From positions 149,445,683 through 149,509,682 of the forward strand of contig OZ038478.1 in NCBI GenBank assembly GCA_964036315.1: a stretch of DNA of 64,000 nucleotides, in the 5' to 3' direction. The notes under the pieces are model-generated. The model saw only the letters and a program-made list of their open reading frames with translations, did no database searches and had not been told where the DNA came from. This document shows, in pieces, positions 27,725-39,110 of this stretch; position 1 is the first letter of the stretch, and each line of letters begins with the position of its first letter. Made by a program: the position numbers and the translations under genes. This DNA is from Acanthosepion esculentum (taxonomy: Eukaryota; Mollusca; Cephalopoda; Sepiida; Sepiidae).

Positions 27725-29827
27725 CTATTTTAAGTTACGTAGTAAAAATTTGTTTTCATGTCTGAATTTTGACATTAGCTCGGATCTTTTATTTAATAAT
27801 TTATTTTGATCTGGGAAGGTAATGATAGCTATTTTTTCCTCCAAGCAAAGTTTGCAAGTTTTTGATAGGTTGTTGTAGGCTGATAATTTTTTCCTTATTT
27901 TCCAGGATATTTTTGGTGTGGTGTGTGTTTTGTTTTTTATTTCCCAGATATACTTAGAAAGCATTGTGCTGTTCGCATATTTACTATTTGTGAAAGACAT
28001 TTTGTGTACATAATTTCTTTGTTTCCATGGTCCTTCGGTTACTCCTATGTATACTTTTTCTTCATTATCTGCTGATTTTGTCGTAGCTTGGTAGATTACG
28101 TTGTTTTGTAAACAATTACCGTTTAAGGGACATTCGTTTTTTATTCTGCAGTTGCACGTGGGTTTAATTTGTTCGTGTGGTTTGTTAATAATTTTTCTGT
28201 TGTGCTTTTTTATTATTTGTGCCATGTTCTCGGTGCAACTGTAGCTGATTTTTACTGTGTTTTTGTTGAATATTTTGTGTAGTGTGCTTGATTCCGGGAA
28301 GTGTTTGTGTAAAAGCTTGAAGAATATTTTTCCTATGTTTGTTTTTACGTTTTTGCTGTACGGTGAACCATATGATATTTCTTTTTCTGTTGGTCTTTTT
28401 TGTGTTCTGTGGTGAGTATGTGAGTGTTGCTGGGAATCCGCTATCTTTTAGGGCTGTTTCGTAGTCTTTCTTGGCTTTGTTAAATATAGATTCATCGGAA
28501 GAATTGTCGGAAAGCCTGCGGTTAATCGATTTAGGTATCTGTTTGATTATAGAAGGCGGGTGGTTGGAGTATATATGTATGTACTGTGGTTTATCATTCG
28601 GTTTTCTGTATGGTTTGTGTGTGCCTTTTCTTAGGTTGAAGGTAACATCTAGAAAATCTACTTCGTTTAGGTTAGTTTTTATATCTATCTCGAATCCGTT
28701 ATTTTTGAAGATTTTAATTATTGCTTTTCTAGTTTTATCTGTCTTTTGTTTGTTGCAGTTTCTTAAGATTATGAGACCGTCATCTCTATAGAGCCCTGTG
28801 TCATTTCTATCTATTATTTTGCTTATTTCGTGTAGTAAATAAATACCTACGATTTCGCATGTCTCTGCACCGTCAAAGCTTCCCATTGTAGTGTCAAATA
28901 TCCCATCTTTCTTTATCCATGCTTCTTCATGGTGAAATAATAATGATTTACGGGAGTGCTTAATGATGTCGATTTCGTTTGGTTTTATTATTATTTGTTC
29001 CTGAGCTAAGTTGATGGCCTTATCTAGTGTACGTTCTGTTATGGATGGGTAAAATTCTTTTATGTCTAATTGTAGGAAGTGGCAATTTTGTTTGTTATTT
29101 ATGCTGTTGAACCAGTCAATGGTTGTTTTTGTGTTTTTCCACTGGTTTACTCCTAACTTCTTCCTAAGTTCAGAATTAATTCTTTCTAGTATTGTTTTAC
29201 TTATTTTACCTAGTTCGCTTTTGGCTGGGTTTATGAGTCTGCATGCAGGGTTGGTTTTGAAATTTTCCTTGTGGTCTTTTAGTGTGATAAAGGCTTGCGT
29301 CTTGCTCATGCAAGTTATTCGGTCATCTAGGTCTAAATTTTGAGCGATTGCTTTAGCTTCTTTATTTATATCGTGTTCTATTGTTTTGGGTGCCTTTTTG
29401 TATGTTTTGGTTATGTTGTTCTTTAGTAATTTATTGTGCGTGGGAGGGGTTAGTTTGTATAAATTTCTTGTTTTGTCGGCTGCGATGAATACATTTGCTG
29501 AACTGTTTATTTTAGCTATATCTTCTTTTAGCTTTTTTGGAATGCATCTTGATTTTTATGGAATTTTATGTTTCTAACTAGGTCAGTTAAGTCCTTCTCG
29601 AAGTCATCTAATTCTTTTTGTTGCGGGGGACATTTTTTTGTTTTGAACCCGTATTTTTCCTTGAGTGTATTATTATTATTGTGAAGATCTTGGTTTAAAA
29701 ATGTGCTTTCCATCTCATTCTTTTTATGAAACTTTCTGTTTTTCAAATAATTTTAGTTTATATATGTAAGGGGAAGGGGTGGGTATGTTTTTTAGTGAGT
29801 AGTCGAGGCTAAATTTTTCTATGTCCA
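27725..29827 (-). pseudogene. PLE1 polyprotein: reverse transcriptase plus GIY-YIG endonuclease
   Basis: A single polyprotein broken by three frameshifts. ATG at 29827 begins MDIEKFSLDYSLKNIPTPSP, ending after about 35 codons. The next frame (29746-29528) holds YGFKTKKCPPQQKELDDFE. The third (about 29540-28185) carries the RT: AADKTRNLYKL, LKDHKENFKTNPACRLINP, FLQLDIKEFYPSI (first catalytic Asp), MGSFDGAETCEIVGIYLL, the catalytic LYRDDGLIIL box and VDFLDVTFNL. The C-terminal frame (28225-27725) has a Cys cluster (CNC, CPLNGNC) and a GIY-YIG nuclease core (VIYQATT, KVYIGVTEGPWKQR). Catalytic motifs are all intact. Two of the frameshifts can be placed: at about 28370, and in an A-run at about 29535. 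Confidence 0.92.
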
Positions 29828-29880
29828 TGTTGTGTTATAAATGTAGCGAAAGTGCTCTACTGATGATCAGGAGCTGAATA
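29828..29880 (-). other. PLE1 5' untranslated region
   Basis: Short leader between the 5' terminal repeat and the ATG. Confidence 0.6.
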
Positions 29881-29970
29881 TGCAGAAATATAGTCTTAAA
29901 GTGTGCTATATTTATGGGGTAAAGTGCTCAATATCAGAGATAGAGCGTGTGTAAATATAAAAGTGGACAT
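29881..29970 (-). repeat. PLE1 5' terminal repeat, truncated
   Basis: Ninety bases identical to 27105-27194. On the minus strand it begins about 20 nt downstream of the ribozyme cleavage point of the other repeat. Confidence 0.92.
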
Positions 29971-29974
29971 TGTA

Positions 29975-29976
29975 TT

Positions 29977-30061
<85 letters not shown>
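29975..30061. repeat. (TA)n microsatellite
   Basis: Between PLE1 and inverted-duplication arm 1. Confidence 0.97.
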
Positions 30062-30064
<3 letters not shown>

Positions 30065-30575
30065 GTTTTACGTTATTGATGATCTGCCGTATGAACCTGG
30101 CCGTCGCTACGACATCCGAATGGTGAGAATGCTGATTTTGTTTAATCCTGGATGACTCCCACGTCCGAAGGACTCTAGCACATTCCACTCTTTAAGTATG
30201 AAGATATTAGATATTTTAAATAAGCAAGATATATATTAGTGGCTGGTGACTTAACGGATGTTGACTTTTTATTTTCTATGTAATAATCAGAACATGTCAT
30301 TAATAATCTCATTCGCCAAGAGGGGAAATTAGGAATATTAAAATATGGAGTATATCGCATAAAATTACGTTAGGTTATTTCGTCCCAATAATCGCTAGAT
30401 ATGAAACACGATAATGGATATGGGCTGCTTTACAATTATTTTACTCTTCGTTCTTTTTCCTATTCTTAATATTGAACTTTCATATGAATGAATTGTAAGA
30501 CGGACAGGAGTAGATGATCAATTAATGAAAGAGAATTTGATCAATATTTTCTGATACCAGAAAAAAATTAGGAAT

Positions 30576-30610
<35 letters not shown>

Positions 30611-30721
30611 TTACATATACATATATATATATATATAAACTCACACACACACACACATATATATATAGAGAGAGAGATAGATACACACAGACACACACAC
30701 ACATACACATATATATATGTG

Positions 30722-30778
<57 letters not shown>

Positions 30779-31285
30779 GGGAAATTATAAAGAGAAGGAC
30801 GAGACTCAAGACCAAGACATCAGAAGATGTCGATCGGCATTACATTTGAATATTTGAAGATTATAACTATTAGGGAAGAAAGTAAGTGAAAGGAAGTTCC
30901 ACTGTTGGGTAGTGCGAAATAAGAAGCTTTTGGAGTAGAAGAGGCGGCTACATGTTTCGACAAGAAAGGGTTAATTCGAGATGCCAACCTAGTAACATGC
31001 TTAAATTAATGTAGTTTGGCAACCAGTGAATGTAGCTCGTCAGGACAGTTGCCAAGAAAATACTTGTAGAAAGTTAGAGCACTTCTGTGAGAAAGTGCAT
31101 TGTAAACGAGATGCCAGATCAGGACCTATCAGCGGAGACACCGGCACATATATGGCAACAGAATTCAATGCAAGGACGAATGGTTGATTTGTAGGTTTAA
31201 TGGATAGACCCAGGCTATAAGAAGGGTCTGGCGCGACACAGAGATCCAGCTTTGTGGTAGATGAAGCTATTGATTCAATGTAGTT
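30062..31285 (+). repeat. Inverted duplication, arm 1
   Basis: About 1.2 kb that recurs as its reverse complement at 57072-58328 with high similarity throughout, including internal microsatellites, a (CTGT)n tract, the unique 550-bp part (30062-30600) and a LINE 3' end. It is too long and composite to be a LINE copy alone, because the similarity extends beyond the LINE microsatellite tail. Confidence 0.9.
30580..30776. repeat. Compound (CTGT)n(TA)n(CA)n microsatellite
   Basis: A ctgt run at 30581-30608 followed by several TA, CA and GA blocks. The mirror block sits in arm 2. Confidence 0.95.
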
Positions 31286-31300
31286 ATTCCATTTCGATAT
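30780..31300 (-). pseudogene. Jockey-like LINE 3' end (arm 1)
   Basis: Minus-strand C-terminal region. NNYIESIASSTTK (about 31285) precedes a decayed stretch, then a phrase like NCPDELHSLVAKLH (about 31035) and the final FFPNSYNLQIFK-type block (about 30860). The 3' end abuts the microsatellite at 30776. No catalytic part is present. Confidence 0.72.
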
Positions 31301-31312
31301 GTGTGTGTGTGT

Positions 31313-31370
<58 letters not shown>
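31297..31370. repeat. (GT)n microsatellite
   Basis: About 30 GT units, placed exactly at the upstream break of the LINE fragment. Confidence 0.97.
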
Positions 31371-31373
<3 letters not shown>

Positions 31374-31544
31374 AGTTTTGTGTGATTGACAATGTTAATC
31401 CCTATGAAAGGATATCTCTAGTCGTAATCCGAGTTTCACCCTCACGCAATATTCAGATGACTTGAACGCTTGGTTTTAGTTTATCTTTAATACACACACA
31501 CAAACACGCACACACACGCACACACATACAAACACGTGTATTAA
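31371..31544. other. Unassigned with short (CA)n
   Basis: Contains a CA-rich stretch at 31491-31530. No gene was seen. Confidence 0.4.
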
Positions 31545-31820
31545 ATATGGGTAAATAATTGCCATTATATATTATTAATTTCGCACATGCGCGTTGTTTG
31601 TTTTGGATTCTGTCGACTGCACATTATAGTAGGGTCAGTTCTGGCAACGTACTTGAGAAGAAGAGCACAATGACGATATTCACTTCGCTAGAAATCTGAG
31701 AACGGTATGCTGTACTGCTTTTCACTCGCACCGGAAGCTCCAATACGAATCTTTCAGACAGTTTGGGTTTCAAGGATGGTGCAGATGTTTCGGAAAAGTT
31801 TGGATGAGTCTAATGGTGAT
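31545..31820 (+). repeat. Dispersed repeat R3, copy 1
   Basis: Matches the reverse strand of 36130-36480. Shared landmarks in order are atgggtaaat, atttcgca.atg.gc, a phrase around tctgtcgactgc, ag.gagcac.atgatg, gagacggtatgctg.actgc and cagtttgggttt. Similarity is moderate, so it is an old repeat of unknown type. Confidence 0.65.
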
Positions 31821-32160
31821 TACGACGGTACGGCAGCTCGGAAATCTCACGCTGGTGCTCTGATAAGAAAAAGGACATTCTAGTTTGTAGGTGCGGGTCT
31901 CAGATATTGAACATGGAGACTTATCGGTCTTCTTCCAAACTCAGTGGAACAGACATTATATACTTGTAGACTGTGTTTGATTGACCTGAATGTTGCTAAA
32001 CTTATATTTGACATCTAATATTCAAGGTAAGGTGGAGTCAATGTTGGTGTATTGGCTCCAGCGTTTACATTTCGGTCAGGTAAGTGAGCACTTCTCATTG
32101 ATAATTGAAGACAAAACAAATGTATTGTAAACATTTAACTTCGCCTCCATCGAAAATACA
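31821..32160. other. Unassigned
   Basis: Contains a splice-donor-like ggtcag/gtaagt at 32067-32078. No gene is established. Confidence 0.3.
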
Positions 32161-32166
32161 TACTGA

Positions 32167-32219
32167 GATCATAGATGCAAATCCATGTTTCTTATTGCCT
32201 TACTGGTCTGGTTAATTCT
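32167..32219 (+). other. Candidate signal-peptide exon
   Basis: ATG at 32185 (no upstream in-frame ATG in the short preceding stretch) opens MFLIALLVWLILG, a hydrophobic leader, and right after it stands a consensus splice donor (CTTG/GTAAGT at 32216-32225). Many secreted proteins begin with such an exon. The open frame also continues without splicing to 32493, but the downstream part has no domain. A possible acceptor (ttcttag) ends at about 32306, and in the resulting phase only about 20 codons remain before a stop. A real gene is therefore unproven. Confidence 0.2.
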
Positions 32220-35200
32220 TGGTAAGTTTTCACTATCAAAATTATATGTTATATGTACAGTTCTGTTTAAATACACAAACACTTTTTATCCGTACACAAT
32301 TCTTAGCGCAGGGTTGGTTTTATCTGGAGAACACTGGAATATTAGGACAGTTTTTTTCAAGCTAATCGTTAAACCCAATGTGCTGCATACTGGAATCAAT
32401 CTCATGCAGTGTGTCATTCTGAGAGATAGCAACAAGATCAAAACATCAGTGCACAGAACCTATGTTGGAAGCCCTTTTCTTATAGGTACCTAAGAGTGCT
32501 GAACATCTCGTTTCTGAGGTTCCAACGCGCCCAGAACAAGATAGCGCGTATTACTTTCATTCATTACTAAATCGAGTAATGATGCTCTTTACTGTAGGAA
32601 AATGTATACAAATGTATTTTTTAATTCTGCACTGTTAGTCTGACGCTCAGAGAAAAACACAATAGAGATGAGATATTATATAATTAAGTAATTTAAAATG
32701 GATATTACAGTTAATATACATCTATACGCACCCATACACGGAGATACCCTTAGAAACGTTTACTAGAAATTCCCGAATTTAATGTAATTAGCTTAACATT
32801 GTATTTAATTCCAGTGCACTATGAAGGAGATTATGTTGAAATTAGTGCTGCCGAAAATCAATTCCTAACTTATCATTAATTTATTTCTTTATTTCTTACT
32901 TATGTGTACACACATATCTTCACATATGTTGGAGGGAATATCTGTGCGCTAATCATTTATATAATATATTGTTATTTTTTCTAATACGAGGCCCAAGATT
33001 TATTCAAGGAAGATGTTTACTTAATGATGTTGTGTGAGCTGAAAAAGATAATATAACAAGTGCAATTTTGAGCGTTATATAGGAGTAGTAAGGTGTTAAC
33101 TCAAGACACGAAGTGGTTAAAACTGTAGAGATTGGGGAAATATTCGGTTAAGATTCGTTGTACAATGACACAATTCTTAGCTGCAGATGCAAGGATTTGC
33201 CATTGAAATAGCGATAGATGATTGAGGGGCTTACAACGATTCCTCACTGGGAAAGGATATGGAGGGGGAAGAAAAAGTTCTTGTCCATATAATGAACCAT
33301 CAACTCTTTGATTTAAGCAATTAACAATGTTAATGTATATGTTGAAAATGTCTCCGGCAGAATTTGGTCTTGTAGAACTCCTTCTTGGATTTCGAGGTCC
33401 GGTATTATTGATCCTACACGAACTTTACATCTTTATCTGACAACAAGTTATTTATCAAATTGGAAAATTGCAATTTAATTCAAGATTGTTTAATTCTTTC
33501 ATTCTTCCATGTTTACCTGTTGTTACATATGCCTTTTCTAAATTGAAGAAAATGGCAATTGCGTGGTCTTTTTTTTTATAAAGCATTTCTAATACATATT
33601 TCCAGGCGAACTAGGTTGTCTATTGTGCATTGTTTGTTTTGGAATCCACTTTGGATGTTGGAAATTAAACCATGAATTTCAAAGTATCAGTTCAGTCATT
33701 TATTCACTATTCTTTCTTGGTTTTTGCATATGCAACTTGATAATATAATGTGTCGGAAGATTTCTTGGTCTGATTTGTCTTTATCTGATTTGGGTACAGG
33801 GAGCGCAGCAGTAGTTTCCAATTATTGGGGAGTTTACTCTTAAATCATATCTCGTTAAAGATGTTTAACACATATTTTAAAGATTTTTGTTACACTATAA
33901 AAAACATTGGGATTTTATCCGGACAGGTAGACTTCTTAGAGTGAAATTGCCTGTGTCCTGATAGAGGTATTACCAAGTTTGTCCTTTGTAAGTAGGGGAC
34001 GAATTAGTGAAATGTTTGTCGTTATTCTCAACACAAAATTAGAATCAAACCCAATTACGAAGACCATAAACACGTCCGACGAGAATCAAATAAAGTCAGA
34101 ACGAGTTCTGATAGTTATGATGATTCTTCGCATTTCTTGAGAATCATATTCGAGATTTCGTAGAAGTCGCAGGAGTCAAATCTTGTTTTCAAACTTGTAC
34201 TGCCTTTTCATAGTTGCTCTTTTTTATTTTCAAGTAATCCTTTGCAAATATTTGGGGCAGTTCTGAAAATAGTGGGATTATTACAAAAACGTTCACAGTG
34301 TTAGAGAGGTTAATAGTGTAAGTTATGACTACAGAGAATTCTAGGGTGAACCAACCGATTTGCCATCTGTTGGTATTTTTTATGGTATAAAACTATCCAT
34401 GGCATAAATTCAGAAATGAAGGAGGTATTTCTGGAAAATATAATTTTGAAGAAATATATAATAAAAGATTTGACAGTAAGATCTGAATTAGCTATCGACC
34501 TCCGAAATGATCTATCTGGCTAAACCTACGTTGGTTATTTTACAGATGTCTACGTTGATGCAAAACCAATTTTGTCTCAGGAAAAAGAAGTGAATCTGAA
34601 GATGATTTGTTTGACAAGTGGCAGGTGCAATCGGTCAAATGCTATAGGCTAAAGTACACAGCGTTTGAGCAGATGCTTGATAAATCATGTAGAATATATT
34701 TTATCAAGCCTCTTGAACAGAAACATTCAATTTCCTTTTACTTGAAATAATTAACAATAGTACCGTTCATAAAACAGAAAGAGAACGAATAACAATTTTT
34801 GACAGGTCTGTTTATTTGGTTGTGAGCTAATACTCTGGATTCGAGTACATTTTTCGAGATTTCAGTACTTTTATAAACAACTTCTTGATTCGATATCTTC
34901 TTTTAAACCAGTTTCTAAAATATACTTAACAATTAATTTAACATTTAAGACGGAAATCAAAATGTACGTCCATAATAATTTCAATTGGAAATCGTCATCG
35001 ATTTAGTAAAGATTCTGCTGAGCAGAAGAAACATTTCTAGCAATTGGAAAAGATATAACGGATCTGATCTCAGCAACCAGAAAGATAGAGATATATTTAG
35101 CCTTGGTTGACCATAGGTGTAAGATGATGATATATACAGTAGAACAGAGTACGAGCGAAAAGTAAAATGCTCTTCGCTTACAGAGTACATAAATGCAAAC

Positions 35201-35260
35201 ACGCACGAAATATAATAAACTTAACGAGACGCAGAGATAAAAAAAATAGCTAAATATTCT
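32220..35260. other. Long AT-rich unassigned region
   Basis: About 3 kb with no recognised gene, RNA or mobile element. Small open frames are without domains. Confidence 0.45.
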
Positions 35261-35284
35261 TCTCTTGATGATAGATTTTTTTTA

Positions 35285-35470
35285 CTCCTGTGGCAGTGGA
35301 GACTTCAGGGGTTATTGGCCCTCGTTCGATGGTGTTCCTTCGGAGGATTGGCGCGATTGCGTCGCGATTAAGGAATGAGCCTCGCAAAACGGAATGGCTC
35401 TTGCAGCGTGTCTCACTGGCGACGGTTCGAGGTAATGCTTTCTCCATCATAGCGGCTGGCAGAGGATAGA
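35285..35470. other. GC-rich coding-like island
   Basis: A segment of clearly higher GC in AT-rich DNA, open on both strands. On the plus strand it is preceded by a pyrimidine tract and CAG (35294-35296). It reads RSMVFLRRIGAIASRLRNEP and then TEWLLQRVSLATVRGNAFS before a stop at about 35470. A GTAATG donor-like site follows CGAG at 35431, giving a possible 135-nt internal exon. The pattern of LLQRVSLA..RGNA reminds me of a protein block in mollusc mobile elements, but I cannot name the family. On the minus strand a 66-codon frame (35450-35250) is also open. Either a host exon or an element fragment. Confidence 0.35.
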
Positions 35471-36125
35471 AAAAAAAATTGTTTATAGTTACGTTGTTCT
35501 GGAATTGTCATCATTGGTCGACTGAACTTGCTTTGTTTCAATGACTTTTGTTTTGTTATTTTTATATAGTAATATATATTTATAAACTTAACTACAATTT
35601 ATGCCGAGTTAAAACAAATGGTTTCCTGTCGTAGCCAGAATTTAAGAGATATAGGATTTCAAACATTGATATGGATCTACTGAATATAGTTTTTTAGCTC
35701 TTAACGAGTGGTCGTTAGTAATAGACAGGCAAGTCTGATTATTAAAAAAAAACAACTCTTTATCTAATAGGATTTTCACGCACAAATATCCTTAGAATTA
35801 CAAGAGGAGCGTTCAATAACAGACAAAATACCAGTGAGTGATGACGGTGCCGGCAGAAACATATTTAGTAATTTTCATTACAGATGGCAAAAGAAAACTG
35901 ATTGAAACTGACAGACACATTTTTTTAAAAAAAAATATACAGATGAATATCTCTGAAGTTACAGGACATCGAAACATGAAGATGATCCACTCCACCATCA
36001 GAAGACCGGATGTTTAACATTCATGTTAGATAACGAAAAATAGAGGCAAATAATGGCTGTAGGTCACAAAATGTTGACAATACAACAGCGGAAATAGTTT
36101 TCTCCTCTGATTAGTGTTATTGGTA
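35471..36125. other. AT-rich unassigned
   Basis: No gene was recognised. Confidence 0.4.
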
Positions 36126-36129
36126 TGGT

Positions 36130-36480
36130 CGAGCCAGGATGAGGCAGGGATTCATTCTACTTGATATCAATGTCTCAGAGGGTGGTTGTAGGCCTTCAAA
36201 CACCTCAGAATCAACCACCTCTTTCCGAATCCTCAGCACTGTCCTGAAATAAAACCCAAACATTCTGAAATCTTCGAGTTGGAGTTTACAGTCTAAATGC
36301 CACGCAGTTCAGCATACCGTCTCCAAATCTCTCTGGTGGAGTGAATTGCATCATGGTGCTCTCTTTCTGACAGACGGTGTTCACCTGCCCGGCGATACTG
36401 CGCAGTCGACAAAATGTAAATCAAACACAGCACATGCGCGAAATAAAATAAAAATATGAAATTGCGACAATTTACCCATC
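36130..36480 (-). repeat. Dispersed repeat R3, copy 2
   Basis: Reverse-strand partner of 31545-31820. On the minus strand it is preceded by gagcttatatagagtgcgatggg, which has a TATA-box-like core at about 36484-36491, so the repeat could begin at a promoter, as an LTR would. The minus frame contains HRLSEREHHDAIHSTREIWR, which is not recognised. Confidence 0.65.
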
Positions 36481-36494
36481 GCACTCTATATAAG

Positions 36495-37210
36495 CTCAAA
36501 ACGCGTGCCATCTGACAAAACTTTTGCATGAATTAACCGGCGACTTGGCTACACATGATTAGATACTCCTTCATGCGAATTCCATCTGCTTTAAAGTGAT
36601 CGAAATAAAACACTGGTGTTAATTTTGATTTGGTTCATTTGGTTAGAACATGGCCCGATGTGTTGTGTTTTGCAGCCATTTGAACATTACATGGCATAGA
36701 ACCACTTCCCAATGAGTGGCTGCATCTAATTACAAGAGCATTGTGTCCACATGAACAGAAGTTTTATTGCTGAGCCAAAAATAAAACCTTTTCATTAGAA
36801 CGTTTTTTTTTCATAATTTTCAGATTTTGTGCAGGAATATATGCAATTTGTACGTGTCATGTATTCCCTCGGTAAATGTTTGTAGCATCATTCTTGTGAA
36901 TATTGGAACATTGGAAAGGGATCTTGCTTTTCACTTATTGTTAGCAGGAAGGATGCTGTCGCATCTTGTATCTCCACCTCAATAGATAGACGGTCACGGT
37001 GACATTGCTAGCTTTACTAAATTATCTTGAAGTTTATATTTCTACAGTCACCTTATTTAATTATGTGAGTAAGTAAAGGACTTATCATGTGAGGAAACAT
37101 TGTGTAGCATCAAACAAGATACAATACTTTTTCAGTTTCAGCAATAATTATTTTGGCATGTTATAAAAGATAATATATTTTGCACCGTTTAGGGCCAGCT
37201 GTCCTTTTTT
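36495..37210. other. Unassigned, possible 3' end of PLE2
   Basis: No domain. The part below 37210 would be the untranslated 3' region of the minus-strand PLE2, but no terminal repeat or ribozyme could be found. Confidence 0.35.
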
Positions 37211-37214
37211 ATTA

Positions 37215-38930
37215 ATTAATTTAAACTTTCTTAATCAATCTCCATTTAACCGTAGATGTTTTATTCTTTTCTTTTAGACTCGAAAAGTATTTGGATAATG
37301 AAGTCATATACTTATAGTTACTGTTATTAAAAGATTGCATATGCCTCCGCCAACGTTCCTTGAATGGTCTCATTGTGCTACCAATGTAAAACTTCTTTAT
37401 ATTTGGATTTACTAGTGTTGATATTGTACTAAGACAAACTACAGAACTAGTCAAACAATTACTTTTAGTGGACAATGATTAGGATTCCTACAATTACATA
37501 ATTTATTATTCGTGCCATTATACTTAGTATTGCTGCTTGCAACCTGGTGAGTTATCAAATTTTCTGAGTCCCTATACTTGTTAAAGACTCTGTTATGTTT
37601 TTTAATTAGTTTCTCTAGGTTATCTGCACAACTATAGCTTAACTTAAGAGTATTAGGATTAAATATTTTACTAAGTGGGTTAGTTTCAGAGTTGGTGAAA
37701 TGTTTTTTGATGAGGTTTAGAAATATACGCCCCAATTTAGTTTTAACCATCATATTAAAAGGGGTAGTAAACCATATGATATTTCTAGATCTTTTTTATT
37801 ATTATGGTTGCTATTAACAGGGCTTTTATATTTGAATAGTGGTATATTTGTATCCACTATTTTTGAGTGCAGAATTGTAAAAATCCCGATGTTTATTAAA
37901 AACATCTTTGTTCGAAGAGTTAGCACTAATCCTAAATCCAATGGAGGAGGGTATGTGTTTGATGACTGAAGTGGGGGGTTGGAATTTGGATGCATGTATA
38001 TTGGGTTGGAATTAATCTTCACATATGGTTGGAAAGTGCTGCTGGCACGTTCCAGGGTAACGTCTAGAAAATCTACTTGTTTAACATTAGTCGTAACTAT
38101 TGTCCTAAGACCCAAATCCTTAAATAACTTATGAATCATTTTCCTAATACGGTCTACCTTAATTTTAGTGGAGTTTTTAACAACTAATAATCCATCATCC
38201 CTATACAATGCTACACTATCAAAATCTAGACAATCAAAGGCACTTAAATTGTACAAAAGAAATAACCCGACCAGGTCAGAAGCTTCTGCAGAATCCAAAG
38301 AACTCATTGAAATGTCAAAACTTTCGTTACATGATTTTTAGTGCACTGTTCATCCTTTTAGATCAGAACAGAATTTCGGCACTTCATGATAATATCCACT
38401 TCACTCTCAGAAATATTAGAGTATTCCCGAACGAAATCTAAGGCCAACGTGAATAGATTTTTCGATATAGAGGGATAATAATCGGTAATATCGAACTGTA
38501 TGAAAGTACTGTTGTCCTTATATCGGATGTTGGCAAACCAGTTGATAACATCAGCTGTATTAATCCACTGTAGTAGTCCAAAAGTGTTTTTTTATGGAGT
38601 GGTTGGTTCTTTCCAAGATATTCTTACTGATCTTGGCGATTTCCGGTCTAGTAGTGTTTATAAGCCTAGTAGATGGCTTAGATCTGAATTCGGGTTTTTG
38701 ATCTTTTAACAAGACATATGCTTCCTTAGTTTGTATTTTACTGACCCGGTCACTAATCTGTAGTTCATCAGTAATTGATTTACTGATGCAGTTAATCTTA
38801 TCGATTTGGTTAAAATTATTAGTATCACTTTTTTGTAACTACTTAAACTATTTTAACTAATGTATCATAATTCTTAGAGGATAACTTATAAAGTTTAGCC
38901 GTCTTATCGGATTTCACATAAAATGTCACC
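37215..38930 (-). pseudogene. PLE2: decayed Penelope-like RT and GIY-YIG endonuclease
   Basis: Minus-strand coding remains of a second, older Penelope-like element. From upstream: SDKTAKLYKLSSKNYDTL (about 38900), a region matching LKDQKPEFRSKPSTRLINTT (about 38700), then after frameshifts the frame 38307-37750 with SSLDSAEASDLVGLFLLYNL and the catalytic LYRDDGLLVV box (YRDD intact) and VDFLDVTLE. Frame 37753-37451 has LSYSCADNLEKLIKKHNR and a Cys-containing CNCRNPNHCPL. The last frame (37475-37221) has the GIY-YIG core KKFYIGSTMRPFKERWRRH. PLE2 is a different subfamily from PLE1, with at least three frameshifts. Confidence 0.88.
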
Positions 38931-39056
38931 GGATTTATTGATATCCTTGACAATAACATCAAGATTTTAATGTATTTTATCATCAATTAGTTAATATTGT
39001 TAGAATATATAGAGGTCTCTGTATACATATTGCTTCATTTTGCCTGTGTGTCTATA

Positions 39057-39060
<4 letters not shown>
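38931..39060. other. PLE2 upstream flank
   Basis: Contains start-like sequence of uncertain origin; no terminal repeat was found. Confidence 0.3.

Positions 39061-39110
<50 letters not shown>

Larger units (their letters stand above)
27105..29970 (-). mobile_element. PLE1: Penelope-like element with terminal repeats
   Basis: Minus-strand element. It is bounded by two direct copies of a terminal repeat that share 90 identical bases (27105-27194 and 29881-29970), and it encodes RT followed by a GIY-YIG endonuclease. The 3' repeat carries a hammerhead ribozyme, while the 5' repeat is truncated shortly after the ribozyme. (TA)n arrays lie on both outer sides. Penelope-like elements prime on cut chromosomal DNA, and pseudo-LTRs and hammerheads are known for the class. 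The identical repeats suggest a fairly recent insertion. Confidence 0.93.

Noticed and set aside
29855..29880. CTGATGATCAGGAGC in the PLE1 5' leader as a ribozyme
   Set aside because: It is on the strand opposite to the element, and there is no GAAA box at the right distance.
32185..32493. 102-codon unspliced secreted protein
   Set aside because: Only the first 13 codons look like protein; a consensus splice donor directly follows them, so the unspliced reading is unlikely.
36293..36529. 78-codon membrane/secreted protein on the minus strand
   Set aside because: It lies inside dispersed repeat R3, whose other copy does not preserve the frame.
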